From NCBI GenBank assembly GCA_003971905.1, contig RSEE01000004.1:310001-374000 (forward strand): a DNA stretch of 64,000 nucleotides, in the 5' to 3' direction. The position numbers and the translations under genes were made by a program. Of the stretch, positions 1-12,600 are shown piece by piece; position 1 is the first letter of the stretch; each line of letters opens with the position of its first letter. This DNA is from Moniliella sp. 'wahieum' (Eukaryota > Basidiomycota > Moniliellomycetes > Moniliellales > Moniliellaceae). Below the pieces are notes generated by a model. That model was not told the DNA's origin. It made no database searches and saw only the letters and a program-made list of their open reading frames with translations.

Positions 1-580
1 GCTCGGACGCACCAACCAGCCTAAGCCCGAAACTACCGTGAGTCGACCTACCGCCACCTAAGGGATTGTACCCCAAAACCCCAGGGCGGGCCCCCTGGCG
101 GCGCCCGCCCATGACACGTAGCAGGCTACACTCAGCTCCTTGGCACGCTCTGCCGTACTGACAGAGAACTTGTTGTTCATTGCCGTCTCCTAGGCCAATT
201 TGGCCACCTGTGTAAGCTTATCCTCCATCGACATGTCTACACGTCCAGAGTTGCAAGCCTCGATGCGGTCACCGAGTGGTTGCACTATAATTTAGGTTGG
301 CATGCGAAAGAACCCCAGTGCAAAGCCTGCACAGTATAGGTTGCTAACCCCACCTGGGCCACATTCTGAATGGCGGAATTGGGCTACAGAGTCACGTGAC
401 CGCAATTGCGGCGCCGAAGCTGACGCAGACCGCGGGGTGGTGGGCTACTGGTTTGGGATTGGCGGCTTGCATGTCTTGGCAGGGCGGCTACACGGTCTTG
501 GCATTTCTGGTTTACCGGGTTTACCTGCCGTGACACACCCCACCGTCCGTTACTAACTTGGCGTGGTTGATGTCGGGACG
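1..580. other. Left-edge stretch without a supported gene
   Basis: GC-rich sequence with a (GGCGGGC)-like patch near 85–110. The short open frames here show no domain, codon pattern or splice sites I can defend. It may hold the promoter of the secreted-protein gene that starts near 581. Confidence 0.4.
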
Positions 581-1235
581 ATGGCCATGTCTTCGCCACC
601 ACCTCTATCACCTCCACCCTCATCGCCTCCGCCAGCGTAACAGCTGTAAGGAGAGGCATGCACATTCTCCTTGTCCTTTGCTCCTGGCTGTTCACGTGCA
701 GTTCGCGCTCGCCCTGCCCCATCTTGCACGCGCTGGCAGTGGTGGCAGCTCTGACGACGGCTCCTGTGCCACCGCCTGGTCCGACGTGGGCTTGATTGCC
801 CCCGGTGCCCTCAGTCCTGGCACATGCGCTTGCTAGTATGTTGCTATTCATCGATAACCCCTCTCCCAGTACTGCTACTGACACGGCTGTTGCAGCTTTG
901 ACCAGGTGACGGCATATTGCTGTCAGTACCTTGGAGGGCAGGAACAAACATCAACCTTTATCCGGGACAATACTACATTAACCTACACAACCTGCTCTCC
1001 ATCGGGATCGTTTAAGGACATGCTGGCCTGCTTCAACACAGCTACGGCTCAGCATTGTGGGGACTCCAACCCTGTATTCCCTACGGGACTGTGTAACTCG
1101 ACTAATTCAGTCACGACCACCCCCAATCCTCTCTCAGTACTTCAGCATCCCATCCTCTCCTTTTGCATGAAGCTTTCGTCCGAAGGAGGGATGCATGTGC
1201 ATTGCTTCTGGGTCTCCTCATTTCGCTTGGTCTAA
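581..1235 (+). CDS. Putative secreted cysteine-containing protein, spliced
   Basis: Unrecognised gene. Two clean introns support it: 646–701 (GTAAGG…GTGCAG) and 836–895 (GTATGT…CTGAC…TTGCAG). Removing them joins a hydrophobic, Ala/Ser/Thr-rich start (ATG at 581, one frame change soon after) to a mature part with regularly placed Cys residues (SPGTCACYFDQ, TAYCCQYLGG, YTTCSPSGS, MLACFN, AQHCGDSN, GLCNST), then a Ser/Thr/Pro-rich stretch. That looks like a signal peptide plus a small disulfide-bonded domain with possible N-glycosylation sites (NTT, NST). In another frame around 1180–1249 there is a strongly hydrophobic tail (ALLLGLLISLGLSWFW then stop), which could be a membrane or GPI signal if a further intron or indel lies near 1138–1173. 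The start, the end and the function are all uncertain. Confidence 0.4.
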
Positions 1236-1249
1236 GTTGGTTCTGGTGA

Positions 1250-3627
1250 ATTCACTAGTATTTATCCCATTGAACCTAATTACTATTACCTTATCCAGCC
1301 TCAATAACACCTTACCCTGCTGGCATTTGTATCCTCTTTGTCTATTACATCCATTCTTGACTTCTACATCTTGCTTGGTACTCCCAGAGCTCAGATGTGA
1401 ACCAGGATAGGAGCTTCCTGTATACCATACTTAAGTCAGGCCTAAGCAAGGTAGGCCAGTGGCAGGCCCAGACTCAAATCCAGTTCAAGGCGGTTTGATG
1501 GCATGATCGGCTCAACAGCCTGAGAAGGGCGCAAGAGAGAGACACTTTCAATATTCATCCTCATTGAGCAAGGCCAAAGGGGGAAAACAGGAAGAGCGAG
1601 ATACGAATTCGAAGTGGAGATCAAGTTGCGAAATACCAATATTTGCTTGGCGCATCATGCACGCATCATTGCGACATGTTGGCGCGGTTCAACTCGTCAC
1701 GTTTACTTTCGCACATCCGCAGATAATGTCTCTCTTTCTCGCGTCTTCTCCGGTCACGGGCTCAAATTTCTCCCCCAGCTGCCAGGATCACTCGCAACAT
1801 GTCTATCGCAGGTCATCGAGTATACGTTGAGGGTAAGATGATGATTGAAGTGGGCGAAAATGCTCCAAGGATGATTGCGACCGCACGTTTTCCATGCGGG
1901 CATTGAATGGCAACCTGGAACAGAGGAACATTGACAACGCATTGCGCCACTTGGAGGACATTATGCTATAGGTATACAGTTCCGATGGGCCTCCTTCCGA
2001 CGTCCCCGAGAACCATATGTGGGCATTGGCATCAGATGCACCTTTTGCACGAGATGGACGAGGATGATCGATGAGCTGTGAGATCGATGAGATCTAATCT
2101 CTCCCTGCTATCACAATGAACGAAAACCTTAATAGTGGCTGCATATACCACAGTGATTCCAACAAAACAGCTCAACCTTCGCTCCATGCCAGTACCACAC
2201 ACACATGTAACAAACTCTAAACCAAAAATCCTCATACACGGCACACAGTCCAGGCCTGATATAGTCGGCTCGGTGTGGTCCTCTTAATCTTGTTGGTAAA
2301 ATGTGGGGAGTGTGTTATAGACGTGTGGGGCGGAAAGACCTTATTTTTGCTTCTCGGTGTCATGACATGCGGGCGCGCGATCGATGGTTCTGTACACAAC
2401 AATCTTCCAATCTGCTGGTCCCTCAGGGCCTGAGCCTCAGGCCTCATCGATCATCTCTATACTGCACCATGATGCCTCCCTCTCCTGGCAGGATTTGATG
2501 CCCCTGAGAGGCCTGAGGCGTCAGGTGCGCATGTATGCTCCGGGGGTTTTTATAGTATTTTGCCGGAGAGCGGGGTGCGCAAAAGGCGTCGAGACCCCCC
2601 CGCTCTCACGAAAACCTGTTGTGACATGTGATCATCGATTATGCAGCCCAACAGAGGCACTGCAACTGGCAACAGAAGTGCGTTTGGGGCTAGCAAGAAA
2701 AAGAGGGGTGTGGTCAGGCTTCAGCCTGCTGCTATATTACCATTGAATATTGACATTAATACGCCCACAGAGGGGGCGATCCATTTGGTGACAAGGGAAA
2801 TATATGGCGTGGAAGAGACCAGTATGAGAGAAAAAATGAGGTGGCAGCGAGAAAAGGGGCCGCGAAAGAGGCATATGTGCAACGGAGCGCACTCTGATGC
2901 CTCGCTGTTCTCCCCATTAAAACTATCAGCCTGGGTTGCTGAGGTGGTAAGGTGTAACCTCAATTGAACTTCAGCAAGAGACTCGCTGGCCCCGCGGCAG
3001 GCTAGGTTATACACTCCATGCCGCCACACACCTCTACTGCCCGTGTGGTTTACGCCTTTTTCGAGCGTTTGGTGCCGAAGGTCATCGGCATGCCGTCGCG
3101 CACGAGAGTAGGAACAACACCCAGCTCGGCACCCGAAACCTCTGCCAGAGCGCGCAGGGACGGTGGGATGTGCGCTGGCCCTAAGCACTTGGTTAATTAC
3201 CGGTTAGTAACCGGCTATAGCCAGACCAACACAGGCAGGGCTTTGCGCAGCCTCGCACAGGGGCGGTCGTGGTGAGTGGTGGCGCAGCGGGAAACACTGC
3301 CCCTGTGCCTGTCTGTGGCGCGCGATTCTTGGAAGTCAATATAGGTGCAAAGCGGGCGTTGGCGTCTTCCCACGTCCCAACCCCTGACGCTTATAACTTC
3401 CCCCATCGTTCTCTTGGTCAATCCTCTTCTCTTCCCCACCACATCTACCCCATCCCCCATCTACTATCCCCCATCACGCCCCCACGACCCTACACGACTC
3501 ACGTTCACGAACCCCCCCTCCACGATTCATCATTCTGCCCCGGTTAAGCACGCACCCGAGCCCGACCGGACGCCCATGCCCCTCCTCTCCCCTGGCCCAA
3601 CGCCGGGCCTGAGGAGGACGCCCTCCC
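1250..3627. other. Intergenic stretch, 2.4 kb
   Basis: No supported gene. The part near 2430–2455 carries a GCCTCAGGCCTCATCGATCATC-like motif that recurs inverted near 18999. From about 3400 to 3627 the plus strand is pyrimidine-rich (TTCTCTTCCCCACCACATC…), as expected for the promoter and 5' leader of the giant gene starting at 3628. Confidence 0.5.
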
Positions 3628-6600
3628 ATGGACCTCTCCATGGAAAAGATTGGTGATGCGGCTGTCTCACCTGACAGCCCAAAGCCACCCCCCACAAGAC
3701 CAAAGTGCGTGTGACGGGCACCCCCCAGCGCACCCCCGCTTCCCCCCGTCACCCGCCCGTCAGCGGGCGGACCCCAGGTCATCAGCGCACCCCCTCTGCT
3801 GGCCGCCGTCCCTTACCGCTCCCGCTCGAGCGTCCGCTGCGAAATCCCTTTGCCCAGGGCTCGACACCGGGTATATCCCATGGCCAGACAGAGGGCCGCC
3901 GCTCGTCGACAATGGGCCATCATGCTAGCCACTCTTCCGGTTCTGGCACCAATGGCAACCCTCTCCATGTTTCCGCTCCACGCGCATCGGTTGTCACAGC
4001 GAGTGCGGTTCTTGCTACCGGCACCCCAGCACCCACGGCACGCAAGATCACCAGCTCCATCCCTTCCCACCGTGTCCAACGCAACACCACCAAGCCTGCC
4101 CGCGCCTCGGTACCTCCTGCCTCTGGCCCTGCAGCAGGTGCCGCTTTGACTTCTTCCAAAGAAAGACGAGTTGCAGGAAAGTTGGACAAGGCATTGTTGG
4201 AATTGAGTGAGACCAAAAAGGCCCACCAAGCGGCCTTGGATGAATTGACCCGTCAACACCGTGAGGATTTAGCCCGCACCCGTGCCACTTCCGAGGAGCT
4301 GGAGGCAGCCAAAAAGGCGATCCAAGAAGGCAAGTCAGCTCATGCTCAGGCCGTGAAAGACTTGACCGAAGCCCAAGCCGTTCACCTGCATCAGGTGCAG
4401 GAGGAGCAAGCCCAAGCCTTTCAACTTCTCACAGCAGAAAAGGAGCAGATTGCTGAGCGCTCTAAGGCGGTGGAAGAGAATTTGCAGCAGCCAAAAACGA
4501 GTGTTTGGCCCTGCAAACTGATCGGGAAACTCAACTCGCTTTGTTGAAAGAAGCTCACGAGGCTCAATTGGCTGCCCTGAAGGCTGCTCATGCCGAGTCT
4601 TTGGCTGGGCGCGAGGAGGAAATCGCATCCCTCCGTAAAGAGCTGGAGGTTGTACAGCAAGCGCAGGAACAGTCTAGCAGCGCTGTGGAGGAGCTCAAGA
4701 AACTCACTGCTGCCTACGCTCAAGAGGAAAAGCAGGTTCAAGCAGCGCAGCAAGCGCTACTTGTTGCTGAAGAGGGAAAGAGAAAGAGCGACACCCTTCT
4801 GCTTGAGATGCAGGGTAACGTTCAAACTCTGGAGGCTCAACACGAAGAGCAGCTCTCTGAGATGACCCCCGCCGTCTCGAGAAGGAGCTTACGACGGTGA
4901 AGGAGGCTCTTGCAGAAGCCGAAAAGCAGCATCAACTGACCCTTGCTACTCTCACTGAGGAGAAGGGAAAGTTGAAACCGTGTCGCGAGAGGGTGCAGAC
5001 ACAGTCAGCAGCTGAAACGGCCTCTCTTTCTCTGAAGGCTGCACAGAGCTTGCCACGGTCCAAAAGTCTCACGCTGATGCACTTGCCAAGCTCACAAAGG
5101 AAAACGAGGAAAAGATCCGCACCCTTCTTGAGGGGAAGGACAAGGAAGTTAAGGAGGCAGCCCAAAAAGCTGAAGAACAGCTGCTGCTTGCCCAGGCTAC
5201 TCTACGCTCCGCACAAGAGGAACATGCCCTTACCGCATCCAAACTCGAGGAGGAGCAAGGCTGTTCTTGCTGCACATGTAGAGCAGACGCAAAGCACCGC
5301 CAAGGCTGCCGCGGAAACAGCTGAAAAGGAACTCTTGTCGGCTAAGGATGCCCTCACCCAGGCCGAAGGAGTTTGATACTGCAAAATCCAAAACGGCGGT
5401 GGAACACGAGGTCAGATCAAGCTTCTAACTGAAACTCATGACAAGGCATTGAAAGAGGCACTTGCCAAAGGGGAAGCCGATGTTCATGCTGTTCAGGATG
5501 CCCTTACCATGGCAGAAGAGAAGACCAAGCAACTTGGTCTCGAGTTACAGAGCAAAGAGGAACAGATTCTGCGGTTGACGGAAGCGCAGGAAAACCACAC
5601 TCTTGCCTCAGGAAGAGATCAAGTTGGCCAAGGAAGATGCAGCCTCGGTTCGAGCCGAATTGGATCATGCGTTGAAGGTCTCTGCCGGTCGAGCGGCAGA
5701 TCACCACGCTCACCGCCCTGGACCAGACTGCATCTAAAATTGCCGAGGCTGAACAGGCGGCGAAGGCACTAGCTCAGGATGCGTTCGCCAAGGAATTGGA
5801 AGGCCTGCGGGACACCCTCACTAATGATCACCGGACGGCGCTGGAAGGGCAACGGAGCGAGATGTCTCGACTGCGCCTTGAGTCGAAACCGCGGAGCGGT
5901 TCATGCCAAGGCGCTTCAAGATGCTGAGGCTCAGCGCTCGACCGAAGCCGCAGCCGCCAAAGCCGACCATGACCACGTTCTTCGCAGCTGGAGGAGTCCC
6001 AACAACATTTGGCTATCGAGGAGACAAAGCGGGTTCAGGCTGAGAAAGACCATACCGCCCTTCTTGCTCAGCTGAAGGAGGTCAAGTCGACGTACTTACC
6101 CCCCAGGAAAAGAAGGCACTCGAGGCCCGACTGGCTGCCATTGGCAAGGACCTTTCACAGGCACAGGCCGAGAAAAATAAGTCCGTGCAGGAGGCTGCTG
6201 AGCATATTGCTGCTCTTGAGAAGGCTCGAGATGAGCCGCCGTCCAGGCGGCTGAGAAGCGCGCTCAAGATCAAGAGAATACCCGGATGGTGGTATTGGAA
6301 AAGGAGGGCGTTTGCCGCTGAACTCAAGGAGAAGGAGGCAGTCTTGACGGTATGTCCATTTCGCTTGTGCCCACCCCAAGGGCGAAGAACACTAACAGGC
6401 GATACAGGCAACCAAAGAGCAACTGGCGGATGCATCACAGGAGCGGGACAGTGCCTTGGCCAAGCTTCTTGCGCGAGAGGAACCAGTGGAGGTAAGCCGG
6501 GTACAATCTGACGACGACCCGGCCGACTTAGTGGAGCAGCATGCACGGCACGTGCGCGAGGTGGCTGCACTGACCAAACCCACGATGCGCGGATCACGGA

Positions 6601-9600
6601 GCTGCAACGGCAGCTCCAAGCGGCGCATGAACAGAAGGAGGCGCTGGCGGCAAAGCTCCATGCGGCGCTCGTCGGGCCACCTCCAACACCAACTCCCATA
6701 CCAAGCCCAGCAACGCAGGTGAGTGATTTGTCCAGGAGGCGTGACGCGCGTGTGACGCGTCACCGTGGCTTGCGGCAACTTGAATACTGACGTGGATTTT
6801 GCACCTTCCGCTTTTACCACCACCAGAGTACCGACAAGAAAGATGAGCCCGTTGAGGACACAAGTGTGAAAGTTGCCTCTTTGGCTCATGCCCTGCTCAA
6901 GAACAATGCCGAGGCCGCAGAAGCATCCAAAAGCATCAACAGCCAAATTGAAGACAGGGAACTGAACATTGAGGTCGAACAGGCTACTGGCGCTACGGCC
7001 AAAGAGGCTAATGTTCAGGCTGCTCCCGTTGCCCCCAAGGAGGAGGCCAAGGTCGAGGAGAAACCGGCTGCTCCCAAGGAGGAGGCCAAGGTCGAGGAGA
7101 AGGCTGATGCCACCAAGAAGGAGGTCAAGGTTGAAGCCGCCCCCGCTGCTCCCAAGGAGGAGGCCAAGGTCGAGGTGAAGCCTGCCCCCAAGGAGGAGGC
7201 CAAGGTTGAGGCTGCCCCCGCTGCTCCCAAGGAGGAGGCCAAGGTCGAGGTGAAGCCGGCTGCCACCAAGGAGGAGGCCAAGGAGAAGCCTGCTGCTCCC
7301 AAGGAAGTGAAGGCCGAGGAGAAGCCTGCTGCCCCCGCTGCTCCCATGGAAGTGAAGCCCGAGGAGAAGCCTGCTGCCCCCAAGGAGGAGGTCAAGGTTG
7401 AGGCTGCACCCGCTGCTCCCAAGGAGGAGGTCAAGGTTGAGGCTGGCCCCGCTGCTCCAAGGAGGAGGTCAAGTTTGAGGCTGCCCCCGCTGCTGCCAAG
7501 GATGAAGGCCGAGGAGAAGCCCGCTGCCACCAAGGAGGAGGTCAAGGTTGAGGCTGCCCCCGCTGCTCCCAAGGAGGCCAAGGTCGAGGAGAAGCCGGCT
7601 GCCACCAAGGAGGAGGCCAAGGAGAAGCCTGCTGCTCCCAAGGAAGTGAAGGCCGAGGAGAAGCCTGCTGCTCCCAAGGAGGAGGTCAAGGTTGAGGCTG
7701 GCCCCGCTGCTCCCAAGGAGGAGGCCAAGGTCGAGGAGAAGCCGGCTGCCACCAAGGAGGAGGTCAAGGTTGAGGCTGCCCCCGCTGCTCCCAAGGAGGA
7801 GGCCAAGGTCGAGGAGAAGCCGGCTGCCACCAAGGAGGAGGTCAAGGTTGAGGCTGCCCCCGCTGCTCCCAAGGAAGTGAAGGCCGAGGAGAAGCCTGCT
7901 GCTCCCAAGGCGGAGGTCAAGGTTGAGGCTGCCCCCGCTGCTCCCAAGGAGGAGGCCAAGGTCGAGGAGAAGCCGGCTGCCACCAAGGAGGAGGCCAAGG
8001 TTGAGATTGCCCCCTCTGCTCCCAAGGAAGTGAAGGCCGAGGAGAAGCCTGCTGCTCCCAAGGCGGAGGTCAAGGTTGAGGCTGCCCCGCTGCTCCCAAG
8101 GAGGAGGCCAAGGTCGAGGTGAAGCCGGCTGCCACCAAGGAGGAGGCCAAGGAGAAGCCTGCTGCTCCCAAGGAAGTGAAGGCCGAGGAGAAGCCTGCTG
8201 CCCCCGCTGCTCCCATGGAAGTGAAGCCCGAGGAGAAGCCTGCTGCCCCAAGGAGGAGGTCAAGGTTGAGGCTGCACCCGCTGCTCCCAAGGAGGAGGTC
8301 AAGGTTGAGGCTGGCCCCGCTGCTCCCAAGGAGGAGGTCAAGTTTGAGGCTGCCCCCGCTGCTGCCAAGGAAGTGAAGGCCGAGGAGAAGCCCGCTGCCA
8401 CCAAGGAGGAGGTCAAGGTTGAGGCTGCCCCCGCTGCTCCCAAGGAGGCCAAGGTCGAGGAGAAGCCGGCTGCCACCAAGGAGGAGGCCAAGGAGAAGCC
8501 TGCTGCTCCCAAGGAATGAAGGCCGAGGAGAAGCCTGCTGCTCCCAAGGAGGAGGTCAAGGTTGAGGCTGCCCCGCTGCTCCCAAGGAGGAGGCCAAGGT
8601 CGAGGAGAAGCCGGCTGCCACCAAGGAGGAGGCCAAGGTTGAGGCTGCCCCCGCTGCTCCCAAGGAGGAGGCCAAGGTCGAGGTGAAGCCGGCTGCCACC
8701 AAGGAGGAGGCCAAGGAGAAGCCTGCTGCTCCCAAGGAATGAAGGCCGAGGAGAAGCCTGCTGCCCCCTGCTCCCATGGAAGTGAAGCCCGAGGAGAAGC
8801 CTGCTGCCCCCAAGGAGGAGGTCAAGGTTGAGGCTGCACCCGCTGCTCCCAAGGAGGAGGTCAAGGTTGAGGCTGGCCCCGCTGCTCCCAAGGAGGAGGT
8901 CAAGTTTGAGGCTGCCCCGCTGCTGCCAAGGAAGTGAAGGCCGAGGAGAAGCCCGCTGCCACCAAGGAGGAGGTCAAGGTTGAGGCTGCCCCCGCTGCTC
9001 CCAAGGAGGCCAAGGTCGAGGAGAAGCCGGCTGCCACCAAGGAGGAGGCCAAGGAGAAGCCTGCTGCTCCCAAGGAAGTGAAGGCCGAGGAGAAGCCTGC
9101 TGCCCCCAAGGAGGAGGTCAAGGTTGAGGCTGCCCCCGCTGCTCCCAAGGAGGTGAAGGCCGAGGAGACGCCTGCTGCTGCCAAGGAAGTGAAGGCCGAG
9201 GAGAAGCCGGCTGCCCCCAAGGAGGAGGTCAAGGTTGAGGCTGCCCCCGCTGCTCCCAAGGAGGAGGTCAAGGTTGAGGCTGGCCCCGCTGCTCCCGGAG
9301 GAGGCCAAGGTCGAGGAGAAGCCGGCTGCCACCAAGGAGGAGGTCAAGGTTGAGGCTGCCCCCGCTGCTCCCAAGGAGGAGGTCAAGGTTGAGGCTGGCC
9401 CCGCTGCTCCCAAGGAGGAGGCCAAGGTCGAGGAGAAGCCGGCTGCCACCAAGGAGGAGGTCAAGGTTGATGCTGCCCCCGCTGCTCCCAAGGAAGTGAA
9501 GGCCGAGGAGAAACTGCTGCCCCCAAGGAGGAGGTCAAGGTTGAGGCTGCCCCCGCTGCTCCCAAGGAGGACGCCAAGGTCGAGGAGAAGGCTGCTGCCA

Positions 9601-12600
9601 CCAAGGAGGAGGCCAAGGAGAAGCCTGCTGCTCCCAAGGAAGTGAAGGCCGAGGAGAAGCCTGCTGCCCCAAGGAGGAGATCAAGGTTGAGGCTGCCCCC
9701 GCTGCTCCCAAGGAGGCCAAGGTCGAGGAGAAGCCGGCTGCCACCAAGGAGGAGGCCAAGGAGAAGCCTGCTGCTCCCAAGGAAGTGAAGGCCGAGGAAA
9801 GCCTGCTGCCCCCAAGGAGGAGGTCAAGGTTGAGGCTGCCCCCGCTGCTCCCAAGGAGGAGGTTAAGGTTGAGGCTGCCCCCGCTGCTCCCAAGGAGGAG
9901 GCCAAGGTCGAGGAGAAGCCGGCTGCCACCAAGGAGGAGGCCAAGGAGAAGCCTGCTCCCAAGGAAGTGAAGGCCGAGGAGAAGCCTGCTGCCCCCAAGG
10001 AGGAGGTCAAGGTTGAGGCTGCCCCCGCTGCTCCCAAGGAGGAGGCCAAGGTCGAGGACAAGGCTGATGCCACCAAGAAGGAGGTCAAGGTTGAAGCCGC
10101 CCCCGCTGCTCCCAAGGAGGAGGCCAAGGTCGAGGTGAAGCCTGCTGCCCCCAAGGAGGAGGCCAAGGTTGAGGCTGCCCCCGCTGCTCCCAAGGAGGAG
10201 GCCAAGGTCGAGGTGAAGCCGGCTGCCACCAAGGAGGAGGCCAAGGAGAAGCCTGCTGCTCCCAAGGAAGTGAAGGCCGAGGAGAAGCCTGCTGCCCCCG
10301 CTGCTCCCATGGAAGTGAAGCCCGAGGAGAAGCCTGCTGCCCCCAAGGAGGAGGTCAAGGTTGAGGCTGCACCCGCTGCTCCCAAGGAGGAGGTCAAGGT
10401 TGAGGCTGGCCCCGCTGCTCCCAAGGAGGAGGTCAAGTTTGAGGCTGCCCCCGCTGCTGCCAAGGAAGTGAAGGCCGAGGAGAAGCCCGCTGCCACCAAG
10501 GAGGAGGTCAAGGTTGAGGCTGCCCCCGCTGCTCCCAAGGAGGCCAAGGTCGAGGAGAAGCCGGCTGCCACCAAGGAGGAGGCCAAGGAGAAGCCTGCTG
10601 CTCCCAAGGAAGTGAAGGCCGAGGAGAAGCCTGCTGCCCCCAAGGAGGAGGTCAAGGTTGAGGCTGCCCCCCTCCCAAGGAGGTGAAGGCCGAGGAGACG
10701 CCTGCTGCTGCCAAGGAAGTGAAGGCCGAGGAGAAGCCGGCTGCCCCCAAGGAGGAGGTCAAGGTTGAGGCTGCCCCCGCTGCTCCCAAGGAGGAGGTCA
10801 AGGTTGAGGCTGGCCCCGCTGCTCCCAAGGAGGAGGCCAAGGTCGAGGAGAAGCCGGCTGCCACCAAGGAGGAGGTCAAGGTTGAGGCTGCCCCCGCTGC
10901 TCCCAAGGAGGAGGTCAAGGTTGAGGCTGGCCCCGCTGCTCCCAAGGAGGAGGCCAAGGTCGAGGAGAAGCCGGCTGCCACCAAGGAGGAGGTCAAGGTT
11001 GATGCTGCCCCCGCTGCTCCCAAGGAAGTGAAGGCCGAGGAGAAACCTGCTGCCCCCAAGGAGGAGGTCAAGGTTGAGGCTGCCCCCGCTGCTCCCAAGG
11101 AGGACGCCAAGGTCGAGGAGAAGCCGGCTGCCACCAAGGAGGAGGTCAAGGTTGAGGCTGCCCCCGCTGCTCCCAAGGAGGAGGTCAAGGTTGAGGCTGG
11201 CCCCGCTGCTCCCAAGGAGGAGGCCAAGGTCGAGGAGAAGCCGGCTGCCACCAAGGAGGAGGTCAAGGTTGATGCTGCCCCCGCTGCTCCCAAGGAAGTG
11301 AAGGCCGAGGAGAAACCTGCTGCCCCCAAGGAGGAGGTCAAGGTTGAGGCTGCCCCCGCTGCTCCCAAGGAGGACGCCAAGGTCGAGGAGAAGGCTGCTG
11401 CCACCAAGGAGGAGGCCAAGGAGAAGCCTGCTGCTCCCAAGGAAGTGAAGGCCGAGGAGAAGCCTGCTGCCCCCAAGGAGGAGATCAAGGTTGAGGCTGC
11501 CCCCGCTGCTCCAGGAGGAGGCCAAGGTCGAGGAGAAGCCGGCTGCCACCAAGGAGGAGGCCAAGGAGAAGCCTGCTGCTCCCAAGGAAGTGAAGGCCGA
11601 GGAGAAGCCTGCTGCCCCCAAGGAGGAGGTCAAGGTTGAGGCTGCCCCCTGCTCCCAAGGAGGAGGTTAAGGTTGAGGCTGCCCCCGCTGCTCCCAAGGA
11701 GGAGGCCAAGGTGGAGGAGAAGCCGGCTGCCACCAAGGAGGAGGCCAAGGAGAAGCCTGCTGCTCCCAAGGAAGTGAAGGCCGAGGAGAAGCCTGCTGCC
11801 CCAAGGAGGAGGTCAAGGTTGAGGCTGCCCCCGCTGCTCCCAAGGAGGAGGCCAAGGTCGAGGAGAAGCCTGCTGCTCCCAAGGCGGAGGTCAAGGTTGA
11901 GGCTGCCCCCGCTGCTCCCAAGGAGGAGGCCAAGGTCGAGGAGAAGCCGGCTGCCACCAAGGAGGAGGCCAAGGTTGAGATTGCCCCCTCTGCTCCCAAG
12001 GAAGTGAAGGCCGAGGAGAAGCCTGCTGCTCCCAAGGCGGAGGTCAAGGTTGAGGCTGCCCCCGCTGCTCCCAAGGAGGTGAAGGCCGAGGAGACGCCTG
12101 CTGCTGCCAAGGAAGTGACGGCCGAGGAGAAGCCGGCTGCCACCAAGGAGGAGGTCAAGGTTGAGGCTGCCCCCGCTGCTCCCAAGGATGTGAAGGCCGA
12201 GGAGAAGCCGGCTGCCACCAAGGAGGAGGCCAAGGAGAAGCCTGCTGCTCCCATGGAAGTGAAGGCCGAGGAGAAGCCTGCTGCCCCCAAGGAAGTGAAG
12301 GCCGAGGCGAAGCCTGCTGCTCCCAAGGAGGAGGTCAAGGTTGAGGCTGCCCCCGCTGCTCCCAAGGACGAGGCCAAGGTTGATGCTGCCCCCGCGCTGC
12401 CCACGGAAGTGAAGGCCGAGGAGAAGCCTGCTGCCCCAAGGAGGAGGTTAAGGTTGAGGCTGCCCCCGCTGCTCCCAAGGAAGTGAAGGTCGAGGAGAAG
12501 CCGGCTGCCACCAAGGAGGAGGTCAAGGTTTCGGCTGCCCCCGCTGCTCACAAGGAGGAGGCCAAGGTCGAGGTGAAGCTGCTGCCCCCAAGGAGGAGGC

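Noticed and set aside
7015-11633. Very long minus-strand open frames (up to 650 codons, LGAAGFSSAFTSLGAAG-like) opposite the repeat array
   Set aside because: They are the antisense reading of the 39-base repeat, which has no complementary stops. Sense-strand introns and the coiled-coil context support the plus strand only.
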